This document shows, piece after piece, positions 17,657-25,089 of a stretch of DNA of 64,000 nt. Under the pieces are notes generated by a model that saw only the letters and a program-made list of their open reading frames with translations, made no database searches and was not told the DNA's origin. Location: assembly GCA_020633725.1 (NCBI GenBank), contig JACKDC010000001.1, forward strand, positions 620,001-684,000. The letters are read 5' to 3'. Position numbers and translations under genes: made by a program. Position 1 is the stretch's first letter; every line of letters begins with the position of its first letter. This DNA is from Candidatus Latescibacterota bacterium. Lineage in GTDB: Bacteria > Krumholzibacteriota > Krumholzibacteriia > JACNKJ01.

Positions 17657-17914
17657 GTGTCAGAAGTGTCCAATCTCGACATCCTCGAGCAGAAGATCGG
17701 CCAGGCCATCGAGAAGCTGAATCGCATGGACCGGGAGAACCACGAACTGCGGACCCGCCTCGAGCAGCTCGAGCAGGAGAAGCAGGGGCTCGCGTCCGAG
17801 CGCGATACGCTGGCGGCGCAGCTCAGCAGCGCGCAGCAGTCCGGCGCGAACCTGGACGATCTCCGCGGCCGCGTGGACGGCATCCTCTCGAAATTCGAGC
17901 TACTGGATCTCTGA
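17657..17914 (+). CDS. ZapB-like small coiled-coil cell-division protein
   Basis: An 85-residue protein that is almost entirely one predicted coiled coil (LEQKIGQAIEKLNRMDREN through LAAQLSSAQQ). It ends in a short LRGRVDGILSKFELLDL segment typical of the small coiled-coil proteins encoded just before zapA in many non-enterobacterial genomes. The GTG at 17657 is chosen because AGAGGT lies seven bases upstream; an in-frame GTG at 17612 would overlap pheT. It probably bridges the Z-ring with ZapA. Homology to E. coli ZapB is by size, coiled coil and context rather than recognisable sequence identity. Confidence 0.75.
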   Translation: MSEVSNLDILEQKIGQAIEKLNRMDRENHELRTRLEQLEQEKQGLASERDTLAAQLSSAQQSGANLDDLRGRVDGILSKFELLDL

Positions 17915-17943
17915 GCGCCGCTCCCAGCCGAGAGCGAGGTGAC

Positions 17944-18246
17944 ATGGCCAGCGACCCCCAGGTCAAGGTGAGCATCTTCGGAAACGAGTACCGCGTGCGC
18001 GGCGACGCGGACGCGGAGCAGATCCAGCGGATCGCCGACTACGTGGACGCCACCATGTCGGCCATCGCGGCCGGCGGGCGCCACGTGTCCACCACGCGGA
18101 TCGCCATCCTGGCGGCGTTCAACATCGCCGCCGAGCTCCATCGCGAGCGCGAGCAGGGGGGGAGGGGCTCCAAGGCCGAGGCCAAGGCCGCCGAGCTGCT
18201 CCGCCTGTTCGACGACGACGCGCTCGCCGCCGGCGGCGGCGACTAG
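17944..18246 (+). CDS. zapA: Cell division protein ZapA
   Basis: A 100-residue protein. Residues 5-45 (VKVSIFGNEYRVRGDADAEQIQRIADYVD) form the ZapA globular N-terminal domain, followed by STTRIAILAAFNIAAELHRER and a short C-terminal helix. ZapA tetramers bundle FtsZ protofilaments at mid-cell. A ribosome site GAGGTGAC precedes the ATG. The order zapB-like, zapA, 6S RNA candidate, ymdB matches the conserved neighbourhood in several phyla. Confidence 0.93.
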   Translation: MASDPQVKVSIFGNEYRVRGDADAEQIQRIADYVDATMSAIAAGGRHVSTTRIAILAAFNIAAELHREREQGGRGSKAEAKAAELLRLFDDDALAAGGGD

Positions 18247-18260
18247 CGCCTTGCGCGGCA

Positions 18261-18289
18261 TTGCCGGTGGCCGTCGCGCTTGGTATACT
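18261..18289 (+). promoter_or_regulatory. Promoter of the 6S RNA candidate
   Basis: TTGCCG (18261-18266), 17-base spacer, TATACT (18284-18289). The predicted start at about 18296 coincides with the first paired base of the closing stem of the RNA. Confidence 0.75.
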
Positions 18290-18295
18290 GCAGTC

Positions 18296-18476
18296 GAATT
18301 CCCTACCGTGCTCGAGCGGGAAGACAGCGTTTGAGCCAACACTTTCGGCAAGGAAGGCCGAATCCGGCCGGCGGAAGGTGCCCCAGGGCGTCCTGAAACG
18401 GTCGTGTGGCCTTCCCCCATGGGACTTTCGGCCCATGCGGAATCTTCTCGCACGGCAGTGAGTGGGGAATTTTTTT
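18296..18476 (+). ncRNA. ssrS: 6S RNA candidate (ssrS)
   Basis: A transcript of about 181 bases can be delimited by the promoter above and by a T-run at 18470-18476. Its two ends pair: AATTCCC (18297-18303) with GGGAATT (18465-18471), then CCGTGC (18306-18311) with GCACGG (18450-18455), separated by an asymmetric internal loop. The interior contains further partial pairings (CCAACAC with GTGTGG; hairpin CATGGG/CCCATG), consistent with a long rod with bulges. The size, end pairing and position directly after zapA are the hallmarks of 6S RNA, which sequesters sigma-70 RNA polymerase. The central bubble was not verified by folding. Confidence 0.75.
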
Positions 18477-18537
18477 GCGCCCTCACCCGGCTCGTCGGCG
18501 ACGGCCGGGCGGGGTCGACGCCGTGAGAGTGCCCGCC

Positions 18538-19338
18538 ATGCGCCTTCTCTTCATCGCGGACATCATGGGACGCCCCGGGCGTCGCGCCGTCACGCAGCTC
18601 CTGCCTGAGCTGCGCGCGCGTCTCGCCCCCGACGTGGTCATCGCCAACGCGGAAAACTCCGCGGCGGGCGCGGGCTTCACGCCCAAGATCGCGCGCGAGC
18701 TGATGGACGCCGGCGCTGACGTCCTCACCGGCGGCAACCACAGCTTCGACAACAAGGAGGGCGTCGCCCACCTCGACGACGGCGACGGCCGCGTGCTCCG
18801 CCCGCACAACTACCCGCCGGGCAACCCCGGCTGCGGCCGCGCGGTCCTGGCCCTGCCCGACGGCCGCGAGCTGCTCGTGATCAATCTCATCGGGCGCGTG
18901 TTCATGAACCCCGTGGACTGTCCCTTCCGCGCCGCGGACGACCTGCTCGCCGACTGGGAGGGGCGCGGTCCCGTCTTCGTGGACATGCACGCCGAAGCCA
19001 GCAGCGAGAAGATCGCCCTGGCCCGCTATCTCGACGGCCGCGTCTCCGCGGTGATCGGCACGCACACCCACGTGCAGACGGCCGACGCGCGCATCCTGCC
19101 CGGCGGCACCGCCTACCTGACCGACGCCGGCATGACCGGCCCGCACGGCGGCATCATCGGGATGGACGCCGAGGCGGTCCTGCACCGCTTCCTGCGCCAG
19201 AACCTGCGCCGTTTCGAGGTGGCCACCGAGGATCCGCGCCTGCAGGGCGCGCTGATCACGATCGACAAGGCCGGCCGCGCCACCGCCATCGAACGCATCG
19301 ACGCGCCGCTCACGACCCCGGAGGGAGGAACCGCGTGA
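18538..19338 (+). CDS. ymdB: YmdB-family metallophosphoesterase (TIGR00282)
   Basis: A 266-residue enzyme. Metal-ligand motifs are in order: FIADIMGRPGR (Asp), IANAENSAAG (Asn/Glu), LTGGNHSFDNKE (Asn-His), VDMHAEASSEK, and GTHTHVQTADARILPGGTAYLTDAGMTGP. This is the complete signature of the family, which hydrolyses 2',3'-cyclic nucleotides in Bacillus. The ATG at 18538 gives the normal length; an in-frame GTG at 18523 would add five residues. In relatives this gene follows rny (RNase Y), which is absent here. The stop overlaps the folD start by 4 bases (GTGA). Confidence 0.93.
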   Translation: MRLLFIADIMGRPGRRAVTQLLPELRARLAPDVVIANAENSAAGAGFTPKIARELMDAGADVLTGGNHSFDNKEGVAHLDDGDGRVLRPHNYPPGNPGCGRAVLALPDGRELLVINLIGRVFMNPVDCPFRAADDLLADWEGRGPVFVDMHAEASSEKIALARYLDGRVSAVIGTHTHVQTADARILPGGTAYLTDAGMTGPHGGIIGMDAEAVLHRFLRQNLRRFEVATEDPRLQGALITIDKAGRATAIERIDAPLTTPEGGTA

Positions 19339-20210
19339 TCCTGCTGGACGGCAACGCGCTGCGCGACACCCTGCTCGACGAGCTGGCCACCGAGGTCGCC
19401 TCGCTGCCCGAGGCGCCCCGCCTCACCGTGCTGCAGGTGGGGGAGGACCCGGCCAGCGGCGTCTACATCCGCAACAAGATGCGGGCCTGCGAGCGCACGG
19501 GCATCGTGGGCGAGCATCTGCACCTGCCCGCGGACGTCACGCAGGCCGAGCTCGAGGCCCGCATGGCCGCGCTCAGCGCCGGCGCGCCCGACGGCGTGAT
19601 CCTGCAGCTGCCGCTGCCGGCCCACCTCGACGAGAACGCCGTCATGGCGCTGCTCGACCCCGACAAGGACGTGGACGGCTTCCACCCCGTGAATCTCGGC
19701 CGTCTCGTGGCGGGTCTGCCCGGACTCCTGCCCTGCACCCCCGCCGGCGTGCGCGAGCTGCTGCGCCGGAACGACATTCCCACCCGCGGCAAGCACGTGG
19801 TGGTGATCGGGCGCAGCGTCATCGTGGGCAAGCCCGCGGCGCTGCTCTTCCTGCAGAAGCACGCGCTGGGCGACGCCACGGTGACCGTCTGCCACAGCGC
19901 GAGCGCGGACCTCGCCGAGCACTGCCGGCGCGCGGACATCCTCGTGGCCGCCGTGGGGCGGCCGCTGCTGGTGAAGGGCGACTGGATCAAGCCGGGCGCG
20001 GTGGTGGTGGACGTGGGGATGAACCGCATCGAGGATGCCTCCGCGAAGCGCGGCTACCGCTTCGTCGGCGACTGCGACTTCGACGCGCTCCGCGAGCGCG
20101 CCTCGGCCATGACGCCCGTGCCCGGCGGCGTGGGTCCGCTCACGGTGGCGATGCTGCTGCGCAATACCGTCACCGCGTTCCGCCGTCGGCACAGCCTGGC
20201 GGAGGCCTGA
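19335..20210 (+). CDS. folD: Bifunctional methylenetetrahydrofolate dehydrogenase/cyclohydrolase
   Basis: A 291-residue FolD interconverting 5,10-methylene-THF and 10-formyl-THF. Visible motifs are VGEDPASGVYIRNKMRACE (catalytic Tyr and Lys), QLPLPAHLDENAVMALLDPDKDVDGFHPVN, and the NADP-site region VVIGRSVIVGKPAALLFLQ. The C-terminus TPVPGGVGPLTVAMLLRNT is intact. It starts at GTG within the ymdB stop, so it is coupled. With ispA one base after its stop, it sits in an operon mixing folate and isoprenoid genes. Confidence 0.97.
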   Translation: MILLDGNALRDTLLDELATEVASLPEAPRLTVLQVGEDPASGVYIRNKMRACERTGIVGEHLHLPADVTQAELEARMAALSAGAPDGVILQLPLPAHLDENAVMALLDPDKDVDGFHPVNLGRLVAGLPGLLPCTPAGVRELLRRNDIPTRGKHVVVIGRSVIVGKPAALLFLQKHALGDATVTVCHSASADLAEHCRRADILVAAVGRPLLVKGDWIKPGAVVVDVGMNRIEDASAKRGYRFVGDCDFDALRERASAMTPVPGGVGPLTVAMLLRNTVTAFRRRHSLAEA

Positions 20211-20211
20211 G

Positions 20212-21081
20212 GTGGACGCCTTCCTCGCGGCCCTGGAGCCCGCCCTCGAGGCGGCGCTGCCCGCGAAGGCCGACTGCCATCCCACGCTGCGCGCGGCCAT
20301 GGCCCACGGCCTGCTCGGCGGCGGCAAGCGTCTGCGCGCGCAGCTCCTCGCCGCGGGCATGCGCCTGGCGCGCTACGACCAGTCCGTCGCGCTGCTCGGC
20401 GCGAGCGCCCTGGAGATGCTGCACGCCTACTCGCTCATCCACGACGACCTGCCCGCCATGGACGACGACGACCTGCGCCGCGGCCGTCCCACCTGCCACA
20501 GGGTCTACGGCGAGGCGATGGCGATCCTGGCGGGCGACGCCCTGCAGGCCCAGGCCTTCGCCACCCTCGGCGCGGCCATCGCGCGGGCGGGGCTGGACGC
20601 GGAGCAGGCCCTTGCCGCCCTCGACGACTTCGCCCACGCCGCCGGCCCCCTGGAACTCGTGGGAGGGCAGGCCGGCGATCTCGAACCGGCGGGGGAACTC
20701 GCGCCCGCCGCGCAGGTAGAGTGGATCCACCGCCGCAAGACGGCGGCGCTGATCCGCAGCAGTCTCACGCTGGGGGCACGTCTCGGGCGCGCCGAGCACT
20801 CCCTTCTCGACGCGCTGGCGGCGGCGGGTCTGTCGCTCGGCCTCGCCTTCCAGGCCGTCGACGACCTGCTGGACCAGGAGGCCAGCCGCGAGGAGCTGGG
20901 CAAGACGCCCGGCAAGGACCGCGCGCTGGGCAAGCTGACGCTCCCGGGCGTCCTCGGAGCCGCGGCGGCCCGCGCGGCGGCGCGAGAGCATCTGGAGAGC
21001 GCCCTGCGCCAGATCCCCGACGTCCCCGCGGCCGAGCCGCTGCGGGCGCTGGCCCGGCGCCTGGTGGAGCGACGGTCCTGA
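20212..21081 (+). CDS. ispA: Polyprenyl diphosphate synthase (farnesyl/geranylgeranyl type)
   Basis: A 289-residue short-chain prenyltransferase condensing IPP with allylic diphosphates. The first Asp-rich motif is LIHDDLPAMDDDDLRRGRPTCH (DDxxxxD type with chain-length region) and the second is FQAVDDLLDQEAS (DDxxD). GGGKRLRAQLL supplies the upstream basic diphosphate-binding residues. The small residues before the first motif (LEMLHAYSLI) suit an FPP/GGPP product. GTG start at 20212, one base after the folD stop. It supplies precursors for undecaprenyl-P and quinones; the upstream pathway gene dxs is only 470 bases away. Confidence 0.93.
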   Translation: MDAFLAALEPALEAALPAKADCHPTLRAAMAHGLLGGGKRLRAQLLAAGMRLARYDQSVALLGASALEMLHAYSLIHDDLPAMDDDDLRRGRPTCHRVYGEAMAILAGDALQAQAFATLGAAIARAGLDAEQALAALDDFAHAAGPLELVGGQAGDLEPAGELAPAAQVEWIHRRKTAALIRSSLTLGARLGRAEHSLLDALAAAGLSLGLAFQAVDDLLDQEASREELGKTPGKDRALGKLTLPGVLGAAAARAAAREHLESALRQIPDVPAAEPLRALARRLVERRS

Positions 21082-21512
21082 TGCTCCTCGCTCCGATCAT
21101 CGGCACGGGACTGCTGGGGCAGCTGCTGAAGCTCGGCTTCCATTCGCTGCGCGAGCGGCGCTGGCGGCCGGGCCGGCTGGCAGACTTCGAGAGCTTCCCC
21201 AGCCTGCATCCGCTGCTGGGCGGCTGCCTCGCCGTGCAGGTGGCCCAGGCGACGGGCTGGGGCAGTCCCTACACGGCGATCGTCCTGGGCTACACGGCGG
21301 TGATCCTCTACGACACCTCGGGGGTCAAGCGGGCCGCCGGCCGCCAGGCGGGCATCCTCATGTCGCTGGGCCAGGCCCAGTCGCTGGAGCACCGGCTCAG
21401 CGTGCTCCTGGGGCAGAGCCCGGTGCGCGCCTGGGTGGCCCTCCTGGCGGGGGGGATGCTGGGCCTGCTGGTGGAAAGAGCCCTGCTTGCACTGCGGGCC
21501 TGGCGCTGGTAG
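21081..21512 (+). CDS. Divergent PAP2-family membrane protein (DUF212)
   Basis: A 143-residue membrane protein. The ATG overlaps the ispA stop (TGATG). The diagnostic segment of the family is present: YTAVILYDTSGVKRAAGRQAGIL (about 70-92), followed by a hydrophilic loop and a final transmembrane segment (AWVALLAGGMLGLLVERALL). The N-terminus LLAPIIGTGLLGQLLKLG is a membrane helix. Divergent PAP2 proteins resemble acid phosphatases/haloperoxidases; adjacent to prenyl diphosphate genes, a prenyl-phosphate phosphatase role is possible but not shown. The dxs promoter overlaps its 3' end. Confidence 0.82.
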   Translation: MLLAPIIGTGLLGQLLKLGFHSLRERRWRPGRLADFESFPSLHPLLGGCLAVQVAQATGWGSPYTAIVLGYTAVILYDTSGVKRAAGRQAGILMSLGQAQSLEHRLSVLLGQSPVRAWVALLAGGMLGLLVERALLALRAWRW

Positions 21513-21515
21513 CTT
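21487..21515 (+). promoter_or_regulatory. Promoter of the dxs-tlyA-nadK-recN unit
   Basis: TTGCAC (21487-21492), 17-base spacer, TAGCTT (21510-21515); the -10 box overlaps the stop codon of the DUF212 gene. TAGCTT recurs as a -10 box in this window. Confidence 0.6.
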
Positions 21516-21554
21516 GAGGAGCTGCCACGTAAAGAAACCGAGAAAGTCGAACGC

Positions 21555-23465
21555 ATGCTGCTGGACGGAATCCGCAACCCACAGGACGTCGCCGCGCTGC
21601 CGGTGGAAGCCCTGCCCTTTCTCGCCCACGAGATCCGTGAGGAGATCATCCAGGTCTGCTCGCTGAACGGCGGGCATCTGGCGGCGAGCCTCGGCTCCGT
21701 CGACCTGGCCGTGGCCGTGCACCACGTCTTCCCCGAGGAGAGCACGCGGCTGATCTGGGACACCGGCCACCAGGCCTACGCCCACAAGCTCCTCACCGGA
21801 CGCCGCGACCGCTTCCACACCCTGCGCCGTCCGGGCGGCCTCAGCGGCTTCCTCAAGCGCAGCGAGAGCGCCTACGACCACTTCGGCGCCGGCCACGCCT
21901 GCACGGCCATCAGCGCGGCGCTGGGCTTCTCGCGCGGCGCGGCGCTGCGCGGCGAGCAGCGGCAGACCATCGCGATCCTTGGCGACGGCGCCGCCACGGG
22001 CGGCATGGTCTACGAGGCCATCAACAACGCCCGCGCGCACGCCGGCCGGCTGATGGTGATCCTCAACGACAACGAGATGTCGATCTCGCCCAACGTGGGA
22101 TCGATCTCCCGCATCCTCACGCGCCTGACGTCCACCCGCACCTTCCTCAGCCTGGAGGGCGGCGCCTGGCGCGCCATGGGGCGCATCCCGCGCTTCGGCA
22201 CGCGGCTGCGCGCGCTGGCCAGCCGCGCGAAGTTCGGCCTCAAGCACATGGTGCTGCCGAGCAACTTCTTCGAGGATTTCGGCTTCAAGTACTACGGCCC
22301 GCTGGACGGCCACGACATCCCGCTCCTCGTGCGCACGCTGAAGCAGCTCTCGCGCATCGAGGGTCCGGTGCTGCTGCACGTGCTCAGCCGCAAGGGCAAG
22401 GGCTGCTCCTTCGCGGAGTCGAATCCCGCGAAGTACCACGGCTTCGCGCCCTTCGTGCTCGAGACCGGCGCCAAGCGTCCGAGCGGCGAGGGGCCGAGTC
22501 CCATCACCTACACCCAGGCCTTCGGCGACGCCGTGGTGGAGCTGGCGGAGCGGGACGAGCGCGTGGTCGCCATCACGGCGGCCATGCCCGAGGGCACCGG
22601 GCTCGGCCCCTTCGCGGAGCGCTTCCCGGAGCGCTTCTTCGACGTGGGCATCGCCGAGCCGCACGCGGTCACCTTCGCCGCGGGCCTGGCCGCGGACGGC
22701 CTGCGCCCCGTGGTGGCCATCTACTCCACCTTCCTGCAGCGCGCCTTCGACCAGATCGTCCACGACGTCGCCCTGCAGAAGCTGCCCGTGATCTTCGCCA
22801 TCGATCGCGCCGGCGTGGTGGGCGAGGACGGCCCCACCCACCACGGCGTGCTGGACCTGGGCTACCTCGGCATGGTGCCCGGCATGGTGGTCATGGCCCC
22901 GGGCGACGAGAACGAGCTGCGTCGCATGCTCGCCACCGCGGTGGACTACCAGGGCGGGCCGATCGCGCTGCGCTACCCGCGCAGCGCCGCGCTGGGCCTT
23001 GCGGAGACGGCGCCGCTGGAGACGCTGGCCATCGGCAAGAGCCGTCGCCTGCGCGACGGGCGCGACATCCACCTCTGGTCGCTCGGCGCGACCCTGGGCG
23101 CCGCACAGAAGGCGGCCGATCAGCTCGTCGCGCAGGGCTTCGCCCCCTCGCTCGTGGACGCGCGCTTCCTGGCGCCGCTCGACGAGGAGGCGCTGGCCGC
23201 CATCGTCGAGCCGACCGACCTCGTCGTCACGATCGAGGAGAACGGACCGGTGGGCGGCTTCGGCGAGGCCGTGCTGCGCTTCTATCGAGAGCGAGGCCAG
23301 GGGCCGCGCGTGCTGCCGCTCACGCTGCCGCACGCCTTCGTGCAGCAGGGCAAGCGCCCCGAACTCCTCGCGCAGGCGGGCCTCGACGCCGACGGCATCG
23401 TGGCCAGCATCAAGTCCGCCCTGGGACATCTCGCGGAGCAGCGCGCCAGCGGCCAGCAGCAGTGA
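21555..23465 (+). CDS. dxs: 1-Deoxy-D-xylulose-5-phosphate synthase
   Basis: A 636-residue thiamine-diphosphate enzyme making DXP from pyruvate and glyceraldehyde-3-P, the entry to the MEP isoprenoid pathway. Motifs: GAGHACTAISAALGFSRG, the TPP-site GDGAATGGMVYEAINNA with LNDNEMSISPNVG, the pyrimidine-domain region FDVGIAEPHAVTFAAGLA, and GVVGEDGPTHHGVLDLGYL. All are intact and the length is normal. It has its own promoter. The ribosome site is weak (GAGAAAG). tlyA overlaps its stop by 4 bases. The isoprenoid genes ispA and dxs are therefore in adjacent transcription units. Confidence 0.97.
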   Translation: MLLDGIRNPQDVAALPVEALPFLAHEIREEIIQVCSLNGGHLAASLGSVDLAVAVHHVFPEESTRLIWDTGHQAYAHKLLTGRRDRFHTLRRPGGLSGFLKRSESAYDHFGAGHACTAISAALGFSRGAALRGEQRQTIAILGDGAATGGMVYEAINNARAHAGRLMVILNDNEMSISPNVGSISRILTRLTSTRTFLSLEGGAWRAMGRIPRFGTRLRALASRAKFGLKHMVLPSNFFEDFGFKYYGPLDGHDIPLLVRTLKQLSRIEGPVLLHVLSRKGKGCSFAESNPAKYHGFAPFVLETGAKRPSGEGPSPITYTQAFGDAVVELAERDERVVAITAAMPEGTGLGPFAERFPERFFDVGIAEPHAVTFAAGLAADGLRPVVAIYSTFLQRAFDQIVHDVALQKLPVIFAIDRAGVVGEDGPTHHGVLDLGYLGMVPGMVVMAPGDENELRRMLATAVDYQGGPIALRYPRSAALGLAETAPLETLAIGKSRRLRDGRDIHLWSLGATLGAAQKAADQLVAQGFAPSLVDARFLAPLDEEALAAIVEPTDLVVTIEENGPVGGFGEAVLRFYRERGQGPRVLPLTLPHAFVQQGKRPELLAQAGLDADGIVASIKSALGHLAEQRASGQQQ

Positions 23466-24193
23466 GCGAGCGACTTGACCGCGCCCTCGTGAGCCGCGGA
23501 CTCGTCAAGAGCCGCAACCAGGGGCGCGAGTTCATCCTCGACGGGCTCGTGCGCGTGGACGGCGCCACGGTGCGACGGCCGGCCCAGACCGTGGCCCCCG
23601 AGCAGACCCTCGCCCTCGATCCCGCCGCCAGCGAACACCGCGTGGGCCGCGGCTACGACAAGCTCTCGCGCTTCCTTTCCGTGCACCCGGTGGAGTTCGA
23701 AGCGCGGGGCGTCGTGGACGGCGGCGCCTGCACCGGCGGCTTCACCCAGGTCGCGCTCGAGCGCGGCGCCGCCTGGGTGCTCGCCGTCGAGCTGGGCGAA
23801 GGGCAGCTCGATCCCTCGCTGGCCGCGGATCCGCGCGTGACCAGCCTCGAGAAGACGGATCTCCTGACGCTGGAAACCCTGCCCGCGCCCTGCGACGTCC
23901 TCCTGCTCGATCTCTCCTTCACTTCCCTCAAGAGCATCCTGCCCGCCCTGCGGCTGCCCCTGGCCGAGGGGGCGCGGATGATCGCGCTGGTGAAGCCCCA
24001 GTTCGAGGCCCCCGCCAAGGCGCTCACCGCGGCGGGCCGCCTCCGCGACGCCAGCGTGGCCACGCGCCTCGTGGAGGCAGTCCTGGATTGCGCTCGCACG
24101 GAGGGCTGGGAGATACTCGCCACCGAGCCGGTGGCGCTGGGGCCCGATCAGCGCCAGGAGGAGACCTTCGTCCTGGCCCGGCGCGCGCAGTGA
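23462..24193 (+). CDS. tlyA: TlyA-family RNA 2'-O-methyltransferase
   Basis: A 243-residue protein. The N-terminal S4 RNA-binding domain (ERLDRALVSRGLVKSRNQG, about 1-60) is followed by an FtsJ-like Rossmann methyltransferase with VDGGACTGGFTQVALERGA as the AdoMet loop and DVLLLDLSFTSLKSILP as the catalytic strand. ALVKPQFEAP near residue 180 is the conserved TlyA motif. It probably methylates 16S and/or 23S rRNA; annotation as a haemolysin in relatives is historical. The GTG start overlaps the dxs stop (GTGA). The dxs-tlyA-nadK-recN order is widely conserved. Confidence 0.93.
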   Translation: MSERLDRALVSRGLVKSRNQGREFILDGLVRVDGATVRRPAQTVAPEQTLALDPAASEHRVGRGYDKLSRFLSVHPVEFEARGVVDGGACTGGFTQVALERGAAWVLAVELGEGQLDPSLAADPRVTSLEKTDLLTLETLPAPCDVLLLDLSFTSLKSILPALRLPLAEGARMIALVKPQFEAPAKALTAAGRLRDASVATRLVEAVLDCARTEGWEILATEPVALGPDQRQEETFVLARRAQ

Positions 24194-24205
24194 GAAGGAG
24201 TCGCA

Positions 24206-25087
24206 ATGCTTGAGCCCATCCGCCGACTGGGGCTGGCCGCCAACCGCGAGGTGCGGGCCGCGCGCGAGGTGGTCCTCGAAGCCATGGGGGTGGCCGCGGC
24301 CGCGGGCGTGGAAGTGCTGCTCGACGCGGAACAGGGCGCGTGGCTGGGCCTGGAGGCCCACGGCCGCGAGTTGCGCGACTTCGCCGCCGACTGCGACCTC
24401 GTGCTGGTGTTCGGCGGCGACGGCACCTTCCTGCGCGCCGCGCGGGCGCTGGAACGGGCCAGCACGCCGCTGCTCGGCATCAACATGGGCAGCCTGGGCT
24501 TCCTCACCCTGCTCAAGCTCGAGGACATGGCGACGGCCCTCGCGGCCATCCTCGGCGGCGCCTACCGCCTCGAGGAGCGCATGCGCCTCACCGCCACGGT
24601 GATCCGCGACGGCGCGGCCCGGAACGACTACCTCGCGCTCAACGACGCCGTCGTCCACATGAGCGACGGCAACCGCCTCGTCGAGTTCCGCATCGCCGTC
24701 AGCGGCCAGCACCTGGGCGGCTACCGCGCGGACGGTCTGATCGTCGCCACGCCCACGGGGTCCACGGCCTACTCGCTGTCGGCGGGGGGGCCCATCGTCC
24801 ACCCCACGATGGACGCGCTGGTGGCCACGCCGATCTGTCCCCACGCGCTGTCCATCCGGCCGATCCTGGTGGGGGGCGAAGAGGAGCTGCGCGTGAGCAT
24901 CGGCGGGCGCAGCGGCCCGGCGATCCTCACGCTCGATGGCGCCGACAGCATTCCCCTGCAGAGCGGCGACCAGATCCGCATCCACCGCGCGGAAGCGCGG
25001 GCGCTGCGCATCGCGCTGCCGCTGGACTTCGACTACTACGGTCTCGTCAGCGAAAAGCTCGGCTGGGGCGTGCCGGACGGGAGATAG
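24206..25087 (+). CDS. nadK: NAD kinase
   Basis: A 293-residue enzyme phosphorylating NAD to NADP. It contains GGDGTFLRAARAL (GGDG motif), GINMGSLGFLTLL (NE/D-type motif region), and GYRADGLIVATPTGSTAYSLSAGGPI, the conserved substrate loop. The length is normal. A GAAGGAG site precedes the ATG. recN begins two bases after its stop, as in many Firmicutes and other lineages. Confidence 0.96.
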   Translation: MLEPIRRLGLAANREVRAAREVVLEAMGVAAAAGVEVLLDAEQGAWLGLEAHGRELRDFAADCDLVLVFGGDGTFLRAARALERASTPLLGINMGSLGFLTLLKLEDMATALAAILGGAYRLEERMRLTATVIRDGAARNDYLALNDAVVHMSDGNRLVEFRIAVSGQHLGGYRADGLIVATPTGSTAYSLSAGGPIVHPTMDALVATPICPHALSIRPILVGGEEELRVSIGGRSGPAILTLDGADSIPLQSGDQIRIHRAEARALRIALPLDFDYYGLVSEKLGWGVPDGR

Positions 25088-25089
25088 CC

